A stretch of DNA of 64,000 nt from Lysobacter sp. Root690 (GTDB lineage: Bacteria; Pseudomonadota; Gammaproteobacteria; Xanthomonadales; Xanthomonadaceae). Position 1 is the first letter of the stretch. Every line of letters begins with the position of its first letter. The stretch is from positions 744,301-808,300 of the forward strand of contig NZ_LMHM01000013.1 of NCBI RefSeq assembly GCF_001427785.1, written 5' to 3'. Made by a program: the position numbers and the translations under genes. The notes under the pieces were generated by a model. It searched no databases and was not told the DNA's origin. It was given only the letters and a program-made list of their open reading frames with translations. This document shows, one piece after another, positions 45,235 to 55,088 of this stretch.

Positions 45235-46332
45235 TCAACGGCTCATGGCGCGCGCAGGCGCTTCCATGACCGGGGCTTCCTGCGCCGGTTGGGGCGTTTG
45301 CGCGGGCTCGCGTTGCAGGGTCTGTTCATATTGCGCGCGGCTTTCCTCGCGCAACGCCTGGCCGGTGGGCGAATCGTGCAATTGCCGCATGGCCTGTTTC
45401 AATCCATCGGGATCGTTGACGTTGGCGAGCAATGCATCCACGTACGCGTTGCCGGTGCTCGCCGCCGCGCCGGGTGCCGCTCCGGACTCCGTCCGCCCGG
45501 TCGCCGGCGCGGTCGCCGGTGCACTGGGCGCGCTCTGCGTCTGCGCGGGCGGCAACGGCGCGGGCCCTATGTTGAACAAGGTCGAATCGCTCAGCTTGAG
45601 CGTATTGAGATTGACGCTGACCGTCGGCCCCGTCGGATCGTTGCCTTCGCCTGCGCCGTTGACGGCCAGCGGATTGCGTAGATCCAGGAACATGTCGTTG
45701 CCGACCTTGCGCACACCCTCGACCGCGTACATGTGCCGGTCCTGCAAACCATCCTGCGGAAACCCGGGATTTTCCACATACGCGCCCAACGTTACCGGCC
45801 GACCTTCGCCCAACGCGGTCTGAAGGCGCGTGTAAACCTGATCGGCGCTGAGCGCCGCGACTTGTTCGCGGGTGATGTCCTGGCCCGATTCGCCGGTCAT
45901 CGCGTACATCGCCGGGCCGGGCATGCCGAATTCGATCGCCGCATAATTCGCGTTGCGGCTGCCCTGATTCTGCATTTCGGCGTACGCGGTTTCCATCACC
46001 GCGGGCCACAGCGGGCCGTCAACATTGCTGCGGTTGTCGACCGTGCTGCCGCCCTGGCGGCGCAGATTGTCGAGGACGTCGGCCTGGCTGACATCGATCG
46101 TCACCGCTTGCGCCGCGCCGTCCGCGCCGGGTTGATACATGCGCACCTTGAACGACTGGCTGGCCTCATCGTAGGAAATGCTGTCCTGCAGGCGCTGCGG
46201 CTGCAATCGCGCCAATCCCGCCATCGGCGCCAGCAGGTAGCAATCGTTGAGGCGATCCTGGTCGATGTCGGTGGCCTGCGGCCGGCCGCTCGGCCCGTAC
46301 AGATCGTTGGCGGTGAAGCGCGGCTCGGTCAT
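45235..46332 (-). CDS. Calpain-like (C2 family) cysteine protease
   Basis: 365 residues, no signal peptide. The calpain triad is visible: C31 in RLNDCYLLAPMAGLA (calpain GDCWLLAALASLA), H200 in DRHMYAVEGV (calpain GHAYSVTGV) and N220 in LDLRNPLAV (calpain LRNPWG). LWPAVMETAYAEM at 108-120 matches the calpain 'WPALLEKAYAK' helix. A proline/alanine linker (245-290) and a small helical tail (AYVDALLANVNDPDGLKQAM, SPTGQALREESRAQYEQ) follow. Absence of a leader plus a downstream lipoprotein suggests delivery by a secretion machine. I could not confirm a named translocation signal in the tail. Confidence 0.72.
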   Translation of the reverse strand: MTEPRFTANDLYGPSGRPQATDIDQDRLNDCYLLAPMAGLARLQPQRLQDSISYDEASQSFKVRMYQPGADGAAQAVTIDVSQADVLDNLRRQGGSTVDNRSNVDGPLWPAVMETAYAEMQNQGSRNANYAAIEFGMPGPAMYAMTGESGQDITREQVAALSADQVYTRLQTALGEGRPVTLGAYVENPGFPQDGLQDRHMYAVEGVRKVGNDMFLDLRNPLAVNGAGEGNDPTGPTVSVNLNTLKLSDSTLFNIGPAPLPPAQTQSAPSAPATAPATGRTESGAAPGAAASTGNAYVDALLANVNDPDGLKQAMRQLHDSPTGQALREESRAQYEQTLQREPAQTPQPAQEAPVMEAPARAMSR

Positions 46333-46547
46333 GGCCGTGGTGTCCTTACGCTGAGTGGCCGATTCGGTCGGTCCCGTCGACGGCCAATGACTCGGCGCGC
46401 CCGTCCTGTGCGCCTAGCCTAGGACGGTTTGCCGCCGCCGTCGAATCGCCGCCTCGATGCGCCCGCATCGTCGCCGTGCCGCGCGGCCGGCGCGTACCGT
46501 CCTGGGTGATACGCGCCGGCCGGTTACCGCATTTCGCGGTGCTGGAA

Positions 46548-46865
46548 TCAACGACGCTCCCAGCGTCCCGGATGCAGCCGCCACGCCGGCCCATGCGCAT
46601 TCCAGCGCGGCGCGACATACACATACCCGCGGCGTGCCGGTACGTAATTACCGCCGATCCAGTAGTAACGCCGGCCGTCCCAGCGCCAATGCCCCGGCGT
46701 CCACACATAGCCCGGCCGCACCCGCACCCGCTCGTAGCGCGGCGGTGGCGGCGCCACCCGCACATCTACGCCCACGTACGTACGCGCCTGCGCTTCGGGC
46801 GCATGCACACCCGCCAGCGACGCCACACCGATGATCGCCGCCAACACCAAAGGACGCATTGCCAT
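46548..46865 (-). CDS. YXWGXW-repeat secreted protein
   Basis: 105 residues; ATG 46865 gives a signal peptide (PLVLAAIIGVASLAGVHA). The mature part is rich in Arg, Tyr, Trp and Pro: RPGYVWTPGHWRWDGRRYYW, GGNYVPARRGYVYVAPRW, GPAWRLHPGRWERR. The spacing Y-x-W-x-x-G-x-W identifies the YXWGXW family of small periplasmic proteins with unknown function. No operon partner. Confidence 0.78.
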   Translation of the reverse strand: MAMRPLVLAAIIGVASLAGVHAPEAQARTYVGVDVRVAPPPPRYERVRVRPGYVWTPGHWRWDGRRYYWIGGNYVPARRGYVYVAPRWNAHGPAWRLHPGRWERR

Positions 46866-47517
46866 GACCCTTCTCCTCGACTCGGCGGCCACCCGCCTGT
46901 GTCGATGGCAACGTCGTGGCTGCAGTACTGTTGACGCAGGCGCTGGAAGCGTTCATGACCACGCCAGATTGCTGAAGGCCGGCTGCATGGATTGAGGTGA
47001 CGAGGTCATTGCGAAACCTCCAGTCGTCATTCCCGCGAACGCGGGAATCCAGTGACTTTCGCGCGCCATCGACAGCGACGCAAACAACTTCGGCCTGCGT
47101 CAATACCGCCTTTGACTACGGGGATCTTCAGGCCTTCCTTGTGGGCACGTTTGAAGTCACTGGATTCCCGCGTTCGCGGGAATGACGACTTGGGAGATGC
47201 GCGCGGCCAACCCCTGTCGCGTCAGAACCGAAGCCAATCACTAAATGCACCCACCTGCGATCAAAGCGGTCAAGCCACCAAAGGCGACCGAAGCGTCCAA
47301 CCCACCAACGGCGAACGCAGCGGCCCAAGCGCCAGACCCCCATCACCGCCAACCCCGCCACGCTTCCACCAACCCCCGCCACCCCAAACCCCATTGACGC
47401 CGGCACCTGACCTGCCGTAACGCAGCCGCCCATCCTGCACCGCACGGCCACCCGCCAAACCGCGCCTGCTTCACGGAGCTACAATACGCACAGCCCGTAC
47501 TGCGTATCGAGACCGCC
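46866..47517. other. Intergenic region upstream of icmF
   Basis: About 650 bases with no supported gene. It contains the inverted repeat pair at 47026-47186. The last 60 bases must contain the icmF promoter; tacaat at 47480-47485 is a possible -10. Confidence 0.4.
47026..47186. repeat. Inverted pair of gtcattcccgcgaa repeats
   Basis: 33-base arms at 47026-47058 and 47154-47186 (reverse complement), 95 bases apart. They are the same family as the cluster at 18365-18553. Each arm has the palindrome cccgcgaacgcggg. Confidence 0.8.
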
Positions 47518-50500
47518 ATGAGCACGACTGCAGCCAACATTCCCGCCGCCCAGGCCGACGCCACCCCGTTGCGCTTCGTCACCGCCGCCAGCCTGTTCGA
47601 CGGCCACGACGCCGCGATCAACATCATGCGTCGCCTGATCCAGGGGCAGGGCGCCGAAGTCGTCCACCTCGGCCATAACCGCTCGGTCGAGGACGTCGTG
47701 CGCGCCGCCTTGCAGGAAGACGCCGACGGTATCGCGCTGTCCAGCTACCAGGGCGGCCACGTCGAATACTTCAAGTACATGGTCGACATGCTGCGCGAAC
47801 GCGGCGCCGGCCACATCCGCGTGTTCGGCGGCGGCGGCGGCACCATCACGCCCGAGGAAATCCGCGAACTGCAGGCCTACGGCGTCGAGCGCATCTACCA
47901 TCCCAACGACGGCATGCACATGGGCCTGGTGGCGATGATCGAAGACGTCGTGCGCCGCGCCAGCGAAGGCCGCCTCGCCGACACCACGCCCGACAAGCCG
48001 GCCGCGATCGACGACGAAATCACCATCGGCAAGATGCTCTCGGCGATCGAGGAAGGCCTGCTCGACGAAAGCCAGCTCGCGCATCTGCGCAAGCAATGGC
48101 AGCTCGCCGGCGGCAAGACCCCGGTGGTCGGCATCACCGGCACCGGCGGCGCCGGCAAGTCCTCGGTCACCGACGAACTGCTCAACCGCTTCCTCGCCAA
48201 CTTCCCCGACATGCGCATGGCGGTGATCTCGGTCGACCCGACCCGTCGCCGCACCGGCGGCGCCTTGCTCGGCGACCGCATCCGCATGAACTCGCTGCGC
48301 AGCCCGCGCGTGTATATGCGCTCGATGGCCACCCGCCGCCAGCACTCGGCGACCAACACCGTGCTCAAGGACTGCATCGGCTTCCTGCGCGGCCTGGGCT
48401 ACGACCTGGTCATCGTCGAAACCGCTGGCATCGGCCAGAGCGATTCGGAAATCGTCGACCTCGTCGACTTCCCCATGTACGTCATGACCAGCGACTTCGG
48501 CGCGCCGAGCCAGCTGGAAAAGATCGACATGCTCGACTACGCCGAACTGGTCGTGCTCAACAAGTTCGACAAGCGCGGCGCCGAAGACGCCTTGCGCGAC
48601 GTGCGCAAGCAATGGAAGCGCAACCGCGTCGCCTTCGCCACGCCCGACGAAGACGTGCCGGTCTACCCGACCATCGCCAGCCAGTTCAACGACCCCGGCA
48701 TCAGCTGGATGTTCGTCAACCTGTGCCGCCTGCTGCGCGAGAAGCTGTCGCTGCCGGCCGAGAAGTGGACGCCCGAGGTCGACACCTCGCTGAAGGAGCC
48801 GCGCGCGACGGTGCTGATTCCTGGCGCGCGTGTGCGGTATCTCGCTGAGATTGCGGAGCAGGGCAGGTCGATCAATCGCCAGATCGAAAGCCAGTCCGAA
48901 GTCGCCGATCGCGCGCAGTCCTACTGGCAATCGCTGCATGACTTGAACGATCCGGAGTTGCCGAAGGCCCTGGACCTGTTCGCCGCCGATGCGCTGTTGC
49001 CTTCGCACCCTCACCCCAGCCCTCTCCCGCAAGCGGGAGAGGGAGCAGGAGCCGCGTCGAATACCCCAACTGCGTCGAATACCCCAACTGCGTCGAATAC
49101 CTCAGCTGCATCGAATACCTCTCCCGCTGGCGGGAGAGGTCGCGCCGAAGGCGCGGGTGAGGGCAGCCCGATCACCGCAGACCGCACCCTGCTGACCCTG
49201 CGCCAACGCTACAACGACGCCGTCCAGACCCTCTCGTCCGAAGCCCTGAAACTCCTGCGCGACTGGCCCGCGCGCCTGAAATCCATCACCGACGACATCA
49301 CCGAATACGAAGTCCGCGGCAAGGCCATCCGCGTAGAAAACTACCGCGACTCCCTGAGCCACCAGAAAATCCCGAAGATCGCCGCGCCCACCTACAAAAG
49401 CTGGGGCGAACTGCTGACCTTCCTGCAAAAAGAAAACCTGCCCGGCTACTACCCCTACACCGGTGGCGTGTACCCGTATCGCCGCACCGGCGAAGACCCG
49501 ATCCGCATGTTCGCCGGCGAAGGCACGCCCGAGCGCACCAACCGCCGCTTCCATTACCTCAGCGTCGGCCAACCCGCCGCGCGCCTGTCGACCGCGTTCG
49601 ACAGCGTCACCCTGTACGGCGAAGACCCCGCCGTGCGCCCGGACATCTTCGGCAAGATCGGCAACTCCGGCGTCAACATCGCGTCCCTGGACGACATGAA
49701 GAAGCTGTACTCCGGCTTCGACCTGTGCGCGCCGACCACGTCGGTGTCGATGACGATCAACGGCCCCGCGCCGATGCTGCTGGCGATGTTCATGAACACC
49801 GCCATCGACCAGCAGGTCGAGAAATACCTGCGCGAAGACGGCGCCCGCTGGGACGCCGCCCACGACAAGATCGAAGCCATCTTCAAGGATCGCAAGCGCC
49901 CGCAATACAGCGGTCTGCTGCCCGAAACCAACGACGGCCTCGGCCTGGGCCTGCTCGGCATCACCGGCGATCAGGTCGTCGACGCCGAAACCTACCAGCG
50001 CATCAAGGACAAGACCCTCGCCACCGTGCGCGGCACCGTCCAGGCCGACATCCTGAAAGAGGACCAGGCCCAGAACACCTGCATCTTCAGCACCGAATTC
50101 GCCCTGCGCATGATGGGCGACATCCAGCAGTATTTCGTCGACAAGAACGTCCGCAACTTCTACTCGGTGTCGATCAGCGGCTACCACATCGCCGAAGCCG
50201 GCGCGAACCCGATCAGCCAGCTGGCTTTCACCTTGAGCAACGGCTTCACCATCGTCGAGTACTACCTCGCGCGCGGGATGAAGATCGACGACTTCGCGCC
50301 CAACCTGTCGTTCTTCTTCAGCAACGGCATGGACCCGGAGTACACCGTCATCGGCCGCGTCGCCCGCCGCATCTGGGCGCGCGCCATGCGCGAGCGCTAC
50401 GGCGCCGATCCGCGCAGCCAGATGATGAAGTACCACATCCAGACCTCGGGCCGGTCCCTGCACGCGCAGGAAATCCAGTTCAACGACATCCGCACCACCT

Positions 50501-51132
50501 TGCAGGCCCTGTACGCGCTGTTCGACAACTGCAACAGCCTGCACACCAACGCCTACGACGAAGCCATCACCACCCCGACCGAAGAAAGCGTGCGCCGCGC
50601 GGTCGCGATCCAGATGATCATCAACAAGGAACTGGGCCTTAACTTCAACGAAAACCCCTGGCAGGGCAGCTTCGCCGTCGACTACCTCACCGACATCGTC
50701 GAAGAAGCCGTGTACAAGGAATTCGAAGCCATCAGCGAGCGTGGCGGCGTGCTCGGCGCCATGGACACCATGTACCAGCGCGGCAAGATCCAGGAAGAAA
50801 GCCTTTACTACGAACACAAGAAGCACGACGGCAGCCTGCCGTTGGTCGGCGTCAACACCTTCCTGCCGAAGGACCACGGCGGCGACATCGTCACCGAGAT
50901 CGAACTGATCCGCTCCACCCCGGAAGAAAAGGGCCAGCAGATCGACAACGTGCTGTCGTACCAGCAGGGCCGCAACGACTACGCCAGCGAAGGCCTGCGC
51001 GGCCTGCAGGCGTCCGCGCGCGACCGCAAGAACGTGTTCGCGTCCTTGATGGAAGCGGTGAAGACCCACAGCCTGGGCCAGATCAGCCATGCGCTGTACG
51101 ACGTGGGTGGTGAATACCGCCGCAACATGTAA
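47518..51132 (+). CDS. icmF: Fused B12-dependent acyl-CoA mutase IcmF with in-frame repeat insertion
   Basis: 1204 residues, about 100 longer than typical IcmF. The order is IcmF-like: a cobalamin-binding domain ([20 protein letters not shown], then [13 protein letters not shown]), a MeaI-type GTPase chaperone ([20 protein letters not shown]), a linker, then the mutase large domain ([19 protein letters not shown]-like segments, [20 protein letters not shown]). It interconverts isobutyryl-CoA and butyryl-CoA, and in some species isovaleryl-CoA and pivalyl-CoA. Residues about 496-551 are encoded by a dispersed repeat and are low-complexity (ASNTPT-type repeats); they fall in the linker. A terminator follows at 51372. 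Confidence 0.93.
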   Translation: MSTTAANIPAAQADATPLRFVTAASLFDGHDAAINIMRRLIQGQGAEVVHLGHNRSVEDVVRAALQEDADGIALSSYQGGHVEYFKYMVDMLRERGAGHIRVFGGGGGTITPEEIRELQAYGVERIYHPNDGMHMGLVAMIEDVVRRASEGRLADTTPDKPAAIDDEITIGKMLSAIEEGLLDESQLAHLRKQWQLAGGKTPVVGITGTGGAGKSSVTDELLNRFLANFPDMRMAVISVDPTRRRTGGALLGDRIRMNSLRSPRVYMRSMATRRQHSATNTVLKDCIGFLRGLGYDLVIVETAGIGQSDSEIVDLVDFPMYVMTSDFGAPSQLEKIDMLDYAELVVLNKFDKRGAEDALRDVRKQWKRNRVAFATPDEDVPVYPTIASQFNDPGISWMFVNLCRLLREKLSLPAEKWTPEVDTSLKEPRATVLIPGARVRYLAEIAEQGRSINRQIESQSEVADRAQSYWQSLHDLNDPELPKALDLFAADALLPSHPHPSPLPQAGEGAGAASNTPTASNTPTASNTSAASNTSPAGGRGRAEGAGEGSPITADRTLLTLRQRYNDAVQTLSSEALKLLRDWPARLKSITDDITEYEVRGKAIRVENYRDSLSHQKIPKIAAPTYKSWGELLTFLQKENLPGYYPYTGGVYPYRRTGEDPIRMFAGEGTPERTNRRFHYLSVGQPAARLSTAFDSVTLYGEDPAVRPDIFGKIGNSGVNIASLDDMKKLYSGFDLCAPTTSVSMTINGPAPMLLAMFMNTAIDQQVEKYLREDGARWDAAHDKIEAIFKDRKRPQYSGLLPETNDGLGLGLLGITGDQVVDAETYQRIKDKTLATVRGTVQADILKEDQAQNTCIFSTEFALRMMGDIQQYFVDKNVRNFYSVSISGYHIAEAGANPISQLAFTLSNGFTIVEYYLARGMKIDDFAPNLSFFFSNGMDPEYTVIGRVARRIWARAMRERYGADPRSQMMKYHIQTSGRSLHAQEIQFNDIRTTLQALYALFDNCNSLHTNAYDEAITTPTEESVRRAVAIQMIINKELGLNFNENPWQGSFAVDYLTDIVEEAVYKEFEAISERGGVLGAMDTMYQRGKIQEESLYYEHKKHDGSLPLVGVNTFLPKDHGGDIVTEIELIRSTPEEKGQQIDNVLSYQQGRNDYASEGLRGLQASARDRKNVFASLMEAVKTHSLGQISHALYDVGGEYRRNM
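49004..49168. repeat. Dispersed repeat inside the icmF reading frame
   Basis: The left arm ccctcaccccagccctctcc + cgcaagcgggagaggg matches the family at 34560-34725. The right arm has ctctcccgctggcgggagag then ggcgcgggtgaggg in opposite orientation. Between them, an 18-base unit (gcgtcgaataccccaact) is repeated four times. The whole keeps the reading frame open and adds about 55 residues. Confidence 0.85.
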
Positions 51133-51642
51133 CCCCGCCACGCCGCGCGCGTAAATCGGTAAATCGGTGCCCACTTTGTAAAAGGGGGCGAGCGCCTGCG
51201 AAAGTTGGTACCGCAGAAGTAATCGGTGGGCGGGGGATTCGCGTTTATCGCGGCTAGCGCGGTGATCGGGTCGAAAAAGCGAATCCCCCCAGCCCCCCTT
51301 TTTCAAAGGGGGGAAGAGCCAAAGCCGAGCACTTAGGTAAGACGGCTCCAAAACTAAGTGCTTAACCTGAAAGGCCCGCATCCGCGGGCTTTTTTGTGAG
51401 CGCAGGATATGGACGAACGCACAGGCGAGCTCGATCTGCCGCCTTAACCTCGCGAATCCTCGCATCGATTCCAGCCTGAACGCCGCCGGCCGCTTCGTTA
51501 ACACCGACGTACTGCCCTAGGGCTGACCCCAGGCTGCCCCACGCAGCCCAAGCGACTACCGTCGAATTCGATACGACCGCGCACGCCGTCCCCCTATGCG
51601 CCGTCGTCATCGTCCTGGAATTCACAGCAAAGGAGAGCTCCC
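51133..51642. other. Intergenic region downstream of icmF
   Basis: About 510 bases. It holds a degenerate repeat related to 40621-40783 (51278-51317), a short inverted repeat (agcacttag with ctaagtgct, about 51328-51363), the icmF terminator, and the promoter of the next gene. No supported gene. Confidence 0.5.
51372..51395 (+). terminator. Terminator of icmF
   Basis: The stem gcccgc-atcc-gcgggc followed directly by six T residues. Confidence 0.8.
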
Positions 51643-52269
51643 ATGTCGATCAACGGTGTAGGCGGTGGCGCAGGCGCGTCGGCGGCCTCAGGCGCCAACA
51701 GCAACAACGAAAGCAAAGCGGCCGAGCATGCGGCGAACGCCGCCGATGCGGCCGACAAAGCCGAAGCGGCCGCCGGTTTCGCCGAACGAAGCGTGGCCCA
51801 CAATCAGTCGCAGCCCGGCACCGAAGCGGCCGAGAGCTACGCAACCAATTCGCAAGCCGCCGCGCAGCAAGCCCACGAGCATGCGGTGGAGGCGACCAAC
51901 GAAGCGAAGAAGGCCGCCGCTGCGGCCAAGGCCGATCCCAGCGAAGAAAACATGGCCGCCGCGGAAGAAGCGCGCGCGTCCGTCGCCGCCGCCAACGACG
52001 CCGCCGATCGCGCCGAAGCCGCGGCGAAGACCAACCGCGATATCGCCGACGGCAAACGCTCGTGGTCCGCCGCGGCGGCCGACGTGCTCAACAGCATCGG
52101 CGCATCGCCCACGCCGCAGCTCATGGACGCCATGCCGACGACCATCTCCGCGCCCGCGCCCGATTTCGGCAACGACATCGCCCAGCACACCATCGACCAA
52201 CTCGACACCATCGCGGTCCAAGGCAGCTCGCAGACCTATGCGAACGTGGCGCTGGGGCGGCCCACCTGA
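51643..52269 (+). CDS. Alanine-rich helical protein, unknown function
   Basis: 208 residues without signal peptide. AAGGAGAG just before the ATG is a strong ribosome site. After a glycine-rich start the chain is helical with A/E/K/N heptad-like patterns (AAEHAANAADAADKAEAAAG, HEHAVEATNEAKKAAAAAKA, EARASVAAANDAADRAEAAA), so a long coiled coil is likely. The final 50 residues are different (ISAPAPDFGNDIAQHTIDQL). Not recognised; it resembles no enzyme. Confidence 0.6.
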   Translation: MSINGVGGGAGASAASGANSNNESKAAEHAANAADAADKAEAAAGFAERSVAHNQSQPGTEAAESYATNSQAAAQQAHEHAVEATNEAKKAAAAAKADPSEENMAAAEEARASVAAANDAADRAEAAAKTNRDIADGKRSWSAAAADVLNSIGASPTPQLMDAMPTTISAPAPDFGNDIAQHTIDQLDTIAVQGSSQTYANVALGRPT

Positions 52270-52286
52270 GCGAAGCCTCGTTCAAG

Positions 52287-52320
52287 CGGTGTTGCAGCTT
52301 GCGTAGCCGCTGCAACACCG
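52287..52320 (+). terminator. Hairpin after the alanine-rich gene
   Basis: A twelve-pair stem (cggtgttgcagc with gctgcaacaccg) and 10-base loop, 18 bases after the stop. No T-run, so Rho-independent activity is uncertain. Confidence 0.5.
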
Positions 52321-52605
52321 CCGTGCGACCGATCACGTCGGATCGAATACGCCATCGCCGAGCATGAGTCACCGCGCCTGTCCTGTCGTTGCGCCCGACA
52401 TAAAGACCGAGGCGGACGTGCTGGAGATCGAAGCGAAACTGCCGCTGCGCTGAGCACTTGAGGGATTGAACAGGCGTTTCGGTCCAGACGCCGCGAGTCG
52501 ACCACAGATGCGCTGAAGCATTGGGCCGACCCACGCCGCAACCCCGTTCCCACCGCACCGATTTACACTCGCGGCAGTCACCCAGTTCGCAGCCGGCCGC
52601 CGCCC
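52321..52605. other. Intergenic region without a recognised gene
   Basis: About 285 bases between the hairpin and the gene at 52606. Short frames on both strands lack starts or coding character. Nothing notable. Confidence 0.3.
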
Positions 52606-53118
52606 ATGCCTTCATCGACCTACGACGACTACCTGCTGCGCCAGAAGCCCCAACTGGCGCAGTTGTCGCAGTACTACGCCGCACTCGGCCTCGATGCGCC
52701 GCTGCTGTGGGCCAACAGCGAACTGTCGGGAGAGCCGGCGGTCGCCACGGCCGCCTTGCTGCATGCCTTGCTCGCCCAAGTGACCCCGGCTGACGATCAC
52801 GCCTGGTGCGCGGCCGTGCGCGCACGCGACGTCAATGTTGAGAACGAAGACATGCTGGCCCAGGCCGATGCCGCATTGCGCGCGTTGGAGGCCGCGAACG
52901 TCGACCTTCGCCTGCTGACGCCGCTGATCCGGGTGATGCAGGCGCAGGCCGTGCGCAATATCGCGGCCTTGCTCGATCAAGGGCCGCAGATTTCATGCAT
53001 CCCGTTGCCGCCAGGCCGCGAAGCGCATTGGCAGTTGTTCTCGATGGACGCCGGGCAATCGCCGGATCGCGAAATCAGCGGACTGTACGCATGGATCGAT
53101 GGCTCCGGAGCGATCTGA
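52606..53118 (+). CDS. Conserved hypothetical protein
   Basis: 170 residues, soluble. It starts TYDDYLLRQKPQLAQLSQYY and has a helical body (VATAALLHALLAQVTPADDH, LLTPLIRVMQAQAVRNIAAL) and a C-terminal beta part (HWQLFSMDAGQSPDREISGL). No membrane segment or catalytic motif. Codon use fits the chromosome. Transcribed alone. Confidence 0.55.
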   Translation: MPSSTYDDYLLRQKPQLAQLSQYYAALGLDAPLLWANSELSGEPAVATAALLHALLAQVTPADDHAWCAAVRARDVNVENEDMLAQADAALRALEAANVDLRLLTPLIRVMQAQAVRNIAALLDQGPQISCIPLPPGREAHWQLFSMDAGQSPDREISGLYAWIDGSGAI

Positions 53119-53293
53119 TCGATTGCCGCGCATGCCCGGCAGCATCGAGAGATAACCGCGAGCACCGCAGCCATCGCCGAAAAGGCGACCCCTGCGCGAC
53201 CCCATCCGCGGATGCAAGCGCGCCGTCACCTGAGAACACAGAGCGGTCGACCCGCCCCAGACGGCCCGGCGCGTGCTGCCCGATAATCCCCCC

Positions 53294-53851
53294 ATGACCA
53301 TCATCCTCACCGACTTCGCCCGCGCCCGCCTGTTCCCGCGCGAACCGCGCCGCAACACCATCCAGGACATCACGCCCGAGCAATTCGAGCGCCACCTCAA
53401 CGCCGTCCCGCCGCTGACCGTCCTCGACGGCTACGCCCCGTTCTGCAAACTGCACGTCCACCGCAACTGGACCAGCACCCGTTGCCTGACCGCGCCGATC
53501 ACCGACGCCAACCGCCACCTGCTGCGCAGCGACTACGAGGCCCGCACCAAGGACGAACTGCCCGTGCTGGTGCGCTGGTTCGAAGGCCTCGACCCGCCCG
53601 TGGCCGATTACCTCATCGTCATCCTCTACAGCCGCGAACAACTGGCGAAAGAGGGCACCGACACCACCGCCGACTGGGGCGTGGTCGGCTGCATGTACAC
53701 CGCCGAGCCGATCGAGACGCCGATGGCGCCGATTACGATGATGCGTAATGCGTTAGGTGTGGAGGAGGGCGGGTCGGGGGTGGGGTTGGATCGGGCGGCT
53801 TATTGGCGCAGCGTTGAGTTTTGGCGGATGCATGCTAATTGGCGGGGGTAA
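53294..53851 (+). CDS. DUF3228 family protein
   Basis: 185 residues from ATG 53294. It matches the DUF3228 pattern: LTDFARARLFPREPRRNTIQ, KLHVHRNWTSTRCLTAPITD, NRHLLRSDYEARTKDELPVL and DWGVVGCMYTAEPIETPMAP. The function of this family is not known. Its 3' end (53750-53840) is less GC-rich than the rest. A hairpin terminator follows. Confidence 0.8.
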   Translation: MTIILTDFARARLFPREPRRNTIQDITPEQFERHLNAVPPLTVLDGYAPFCKLHVHRNWTSTRCLTAPITDANRHLLRSDYEARTKDELPVLVRWFEGLDPPVADYLIVILYSREQLAKEGTDTTADWGVVGCMYTAEPIETPMAPITMMRNALGVEEGGSGVGLDRAAYWRSVEFWRMHANWRG

Positions 53852-53892
53852 GGCGAATCGAGTTCACTAAATACAGCGAATCAATTCACGAA

Positions 53893-53921
53893 TAGCCCCG
53901 CTTCGGCGGGGCTATTGCTTT
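53893..53921 (+). terminator. Terminator after the DUF3228 gene
   Basis: The stem atagccccgc-ttcg-gcggggctat is followed by tgctttat. It has a stable tetraloop and may work in both directions. Confidence 0.75.
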
Positions 53922-54118
53922 ATGGGTAAGTTGATGGCCATCAGGCACACTTCCATAAGCGCTCGCTGCCCATGCGCAACTAGCAGTTGCGCTAATGCAC
54001 GATTGCGACGGCTAACAGTCAGTTTCTTTGCAGATTTCCAGCCGAATAGTCTTGCAACCCCGGCCGTAATCGATGATGTTGCGATTGTCCCGGCATCAGC
54101 GCTCAGGAAGAGATCGCC

Positions 54119-54634
54119 ATGAAGCACCCAGGTCCGCGCATCAATGGATACAGGTTCTGGATGGTCTTTGCGTTATCCCTGGTATCCGCATGCTCGGCTG
54201 CATCGGTGGACGAAACTAGCGATCGGGGCAAAAAGCCAAAGGAAGCAACGCAGACCGCAATAAGCACCGATCCCGGTGTGGCCCGTCTGGCCAAAGAGTT
54301 CGAACCCCGCATCTTGGCCGTGATGCAATTGATCGCTCGCGACAAACGCATCAGCCGCGACGCAGTTGAGACGATGCTGGGCGCGAAACTAAGTCCCGAA
54401 GCGTCGCCACCCGGCCGTTCCAATGTCTGGGAACTCAGCGGTGCGTTAACGTCCGGCCATGGATTCCGCATTGCGTTGAAGTCCCGCAAATCCGATGTCC
54501 TATTGTCGATTTACGTACCCGCGTCAAGCGCGTCTGGCTGCTGTCTAGGCCTCGCCCGATTACGCCCGGCACTGGTCAAGCAATCGCACATGGTGCGCAT
54601 GAGCGGCCCATCCAGGAACTTAGGTCGCACGTGA
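54119..54634 (+). CDS. Putative lipoprotein
   Basis: 171 residues. AGGAAGAG lies before the ATG. The leader FWMVFALSLVSACSAAS gives a lipobox (VSAC, Cys 25). The mature part has TDPGVARLAKEFEPRILAVM, then RFRIALKSRKSDVLLSIYVP-like beta segments (seen as GFRIALKSRKSDVLLSIYV). The last 35 residues are basic, cysteine-containing and poor in structure, so a frameshift near 54520 is possible. Function unknown. Confidence 0.5.
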   Translation: MKHPGPRINGYRFWMVFALSLVSACSAASVDETSDRGKKPKEATQTAISTDPGVARLAKEFEPRILAVMQLIARDKRISRDAVETMLGAKLSPEASPPGRSNVWELSGALTSGHGFRIALKSRKSDVLLSIYVPASSASGCCLGLARLRPALVKQSHMVRMSGPSRNLGRT

Positions 54635-54751
54635 TGTTCACCGAAGGGTAGGCGGTTGCCCCGAGCACGATAATGATATGGCTGTTCGATCAATACGTTA
54701 CATCGCGACGGTGTGTCCACATGCTCAATGTGTCCGCTCCAGGAGCATGGC

Positions 54752-55081
54752 ATGACTGATCCGGGAGCGGTAGTCGATCTCACCTCGCCCAGTTTGAGCC
54801 TGCTGCACCTCTGCGCAATAAAGGCTATTCGGCGAGTGGACAAGCAGCTGTCCGGAATGGTGTGCTTTTCGCGTTCATGGACACAGCTAAAGCGAGCGCT
54901 GTCGGTGTCGCAAACGACGCTTTTGAATCGCTTTCTCCCCCAGGCTTGTGATCCTGATTTGCTTAATATGGAACTGTTTTGTGGCAGTTGCGCGAAATGT
55001 TTTCATGGCTCGGGTAAGTTAAAGCGCTTTTGCTTGGTCATCGACTGCCGAAATGAACGTCTACAGCTAATATCTATATGA
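54752..55081 (+). CDS. Small ORF directly upstream of the AAA/DUF4435 pair
   Basis: 109 residues from ATG 54752, which has AGGAG at 54741-54745. It ends 7 bases before the AAA ATPase ATG, consistent with coupling. The chain is cysteine-rich (LLHLCAIKAIRRVD, FCGSCAKCFHGSG) and basic. CGSCAKC could bind zinc. I do not recognise it. It is included because of its start signal and position; it may instead be a remnant or non-coding leader. Confidence 0.4.
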   Translation: MTDPGAVVDLTSPSLSLLHLCAIKAIRRVDKQLSGMVCFSRSWTQLKRALSVSQTTLLNRFLPQACDPDLLNMELFCGSCAKCFHGSGKLKRFCLVIDCRNERLQLISI

Positions 55082-55088
55082 GTATATT

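Noticed and set aside
54776..54850. Resemblance of LLHLCAIKAIRR in the small ORF to a eukaryotic SOCS box
   Set aside because: Too short and without the partner context; chance similarity is likely.
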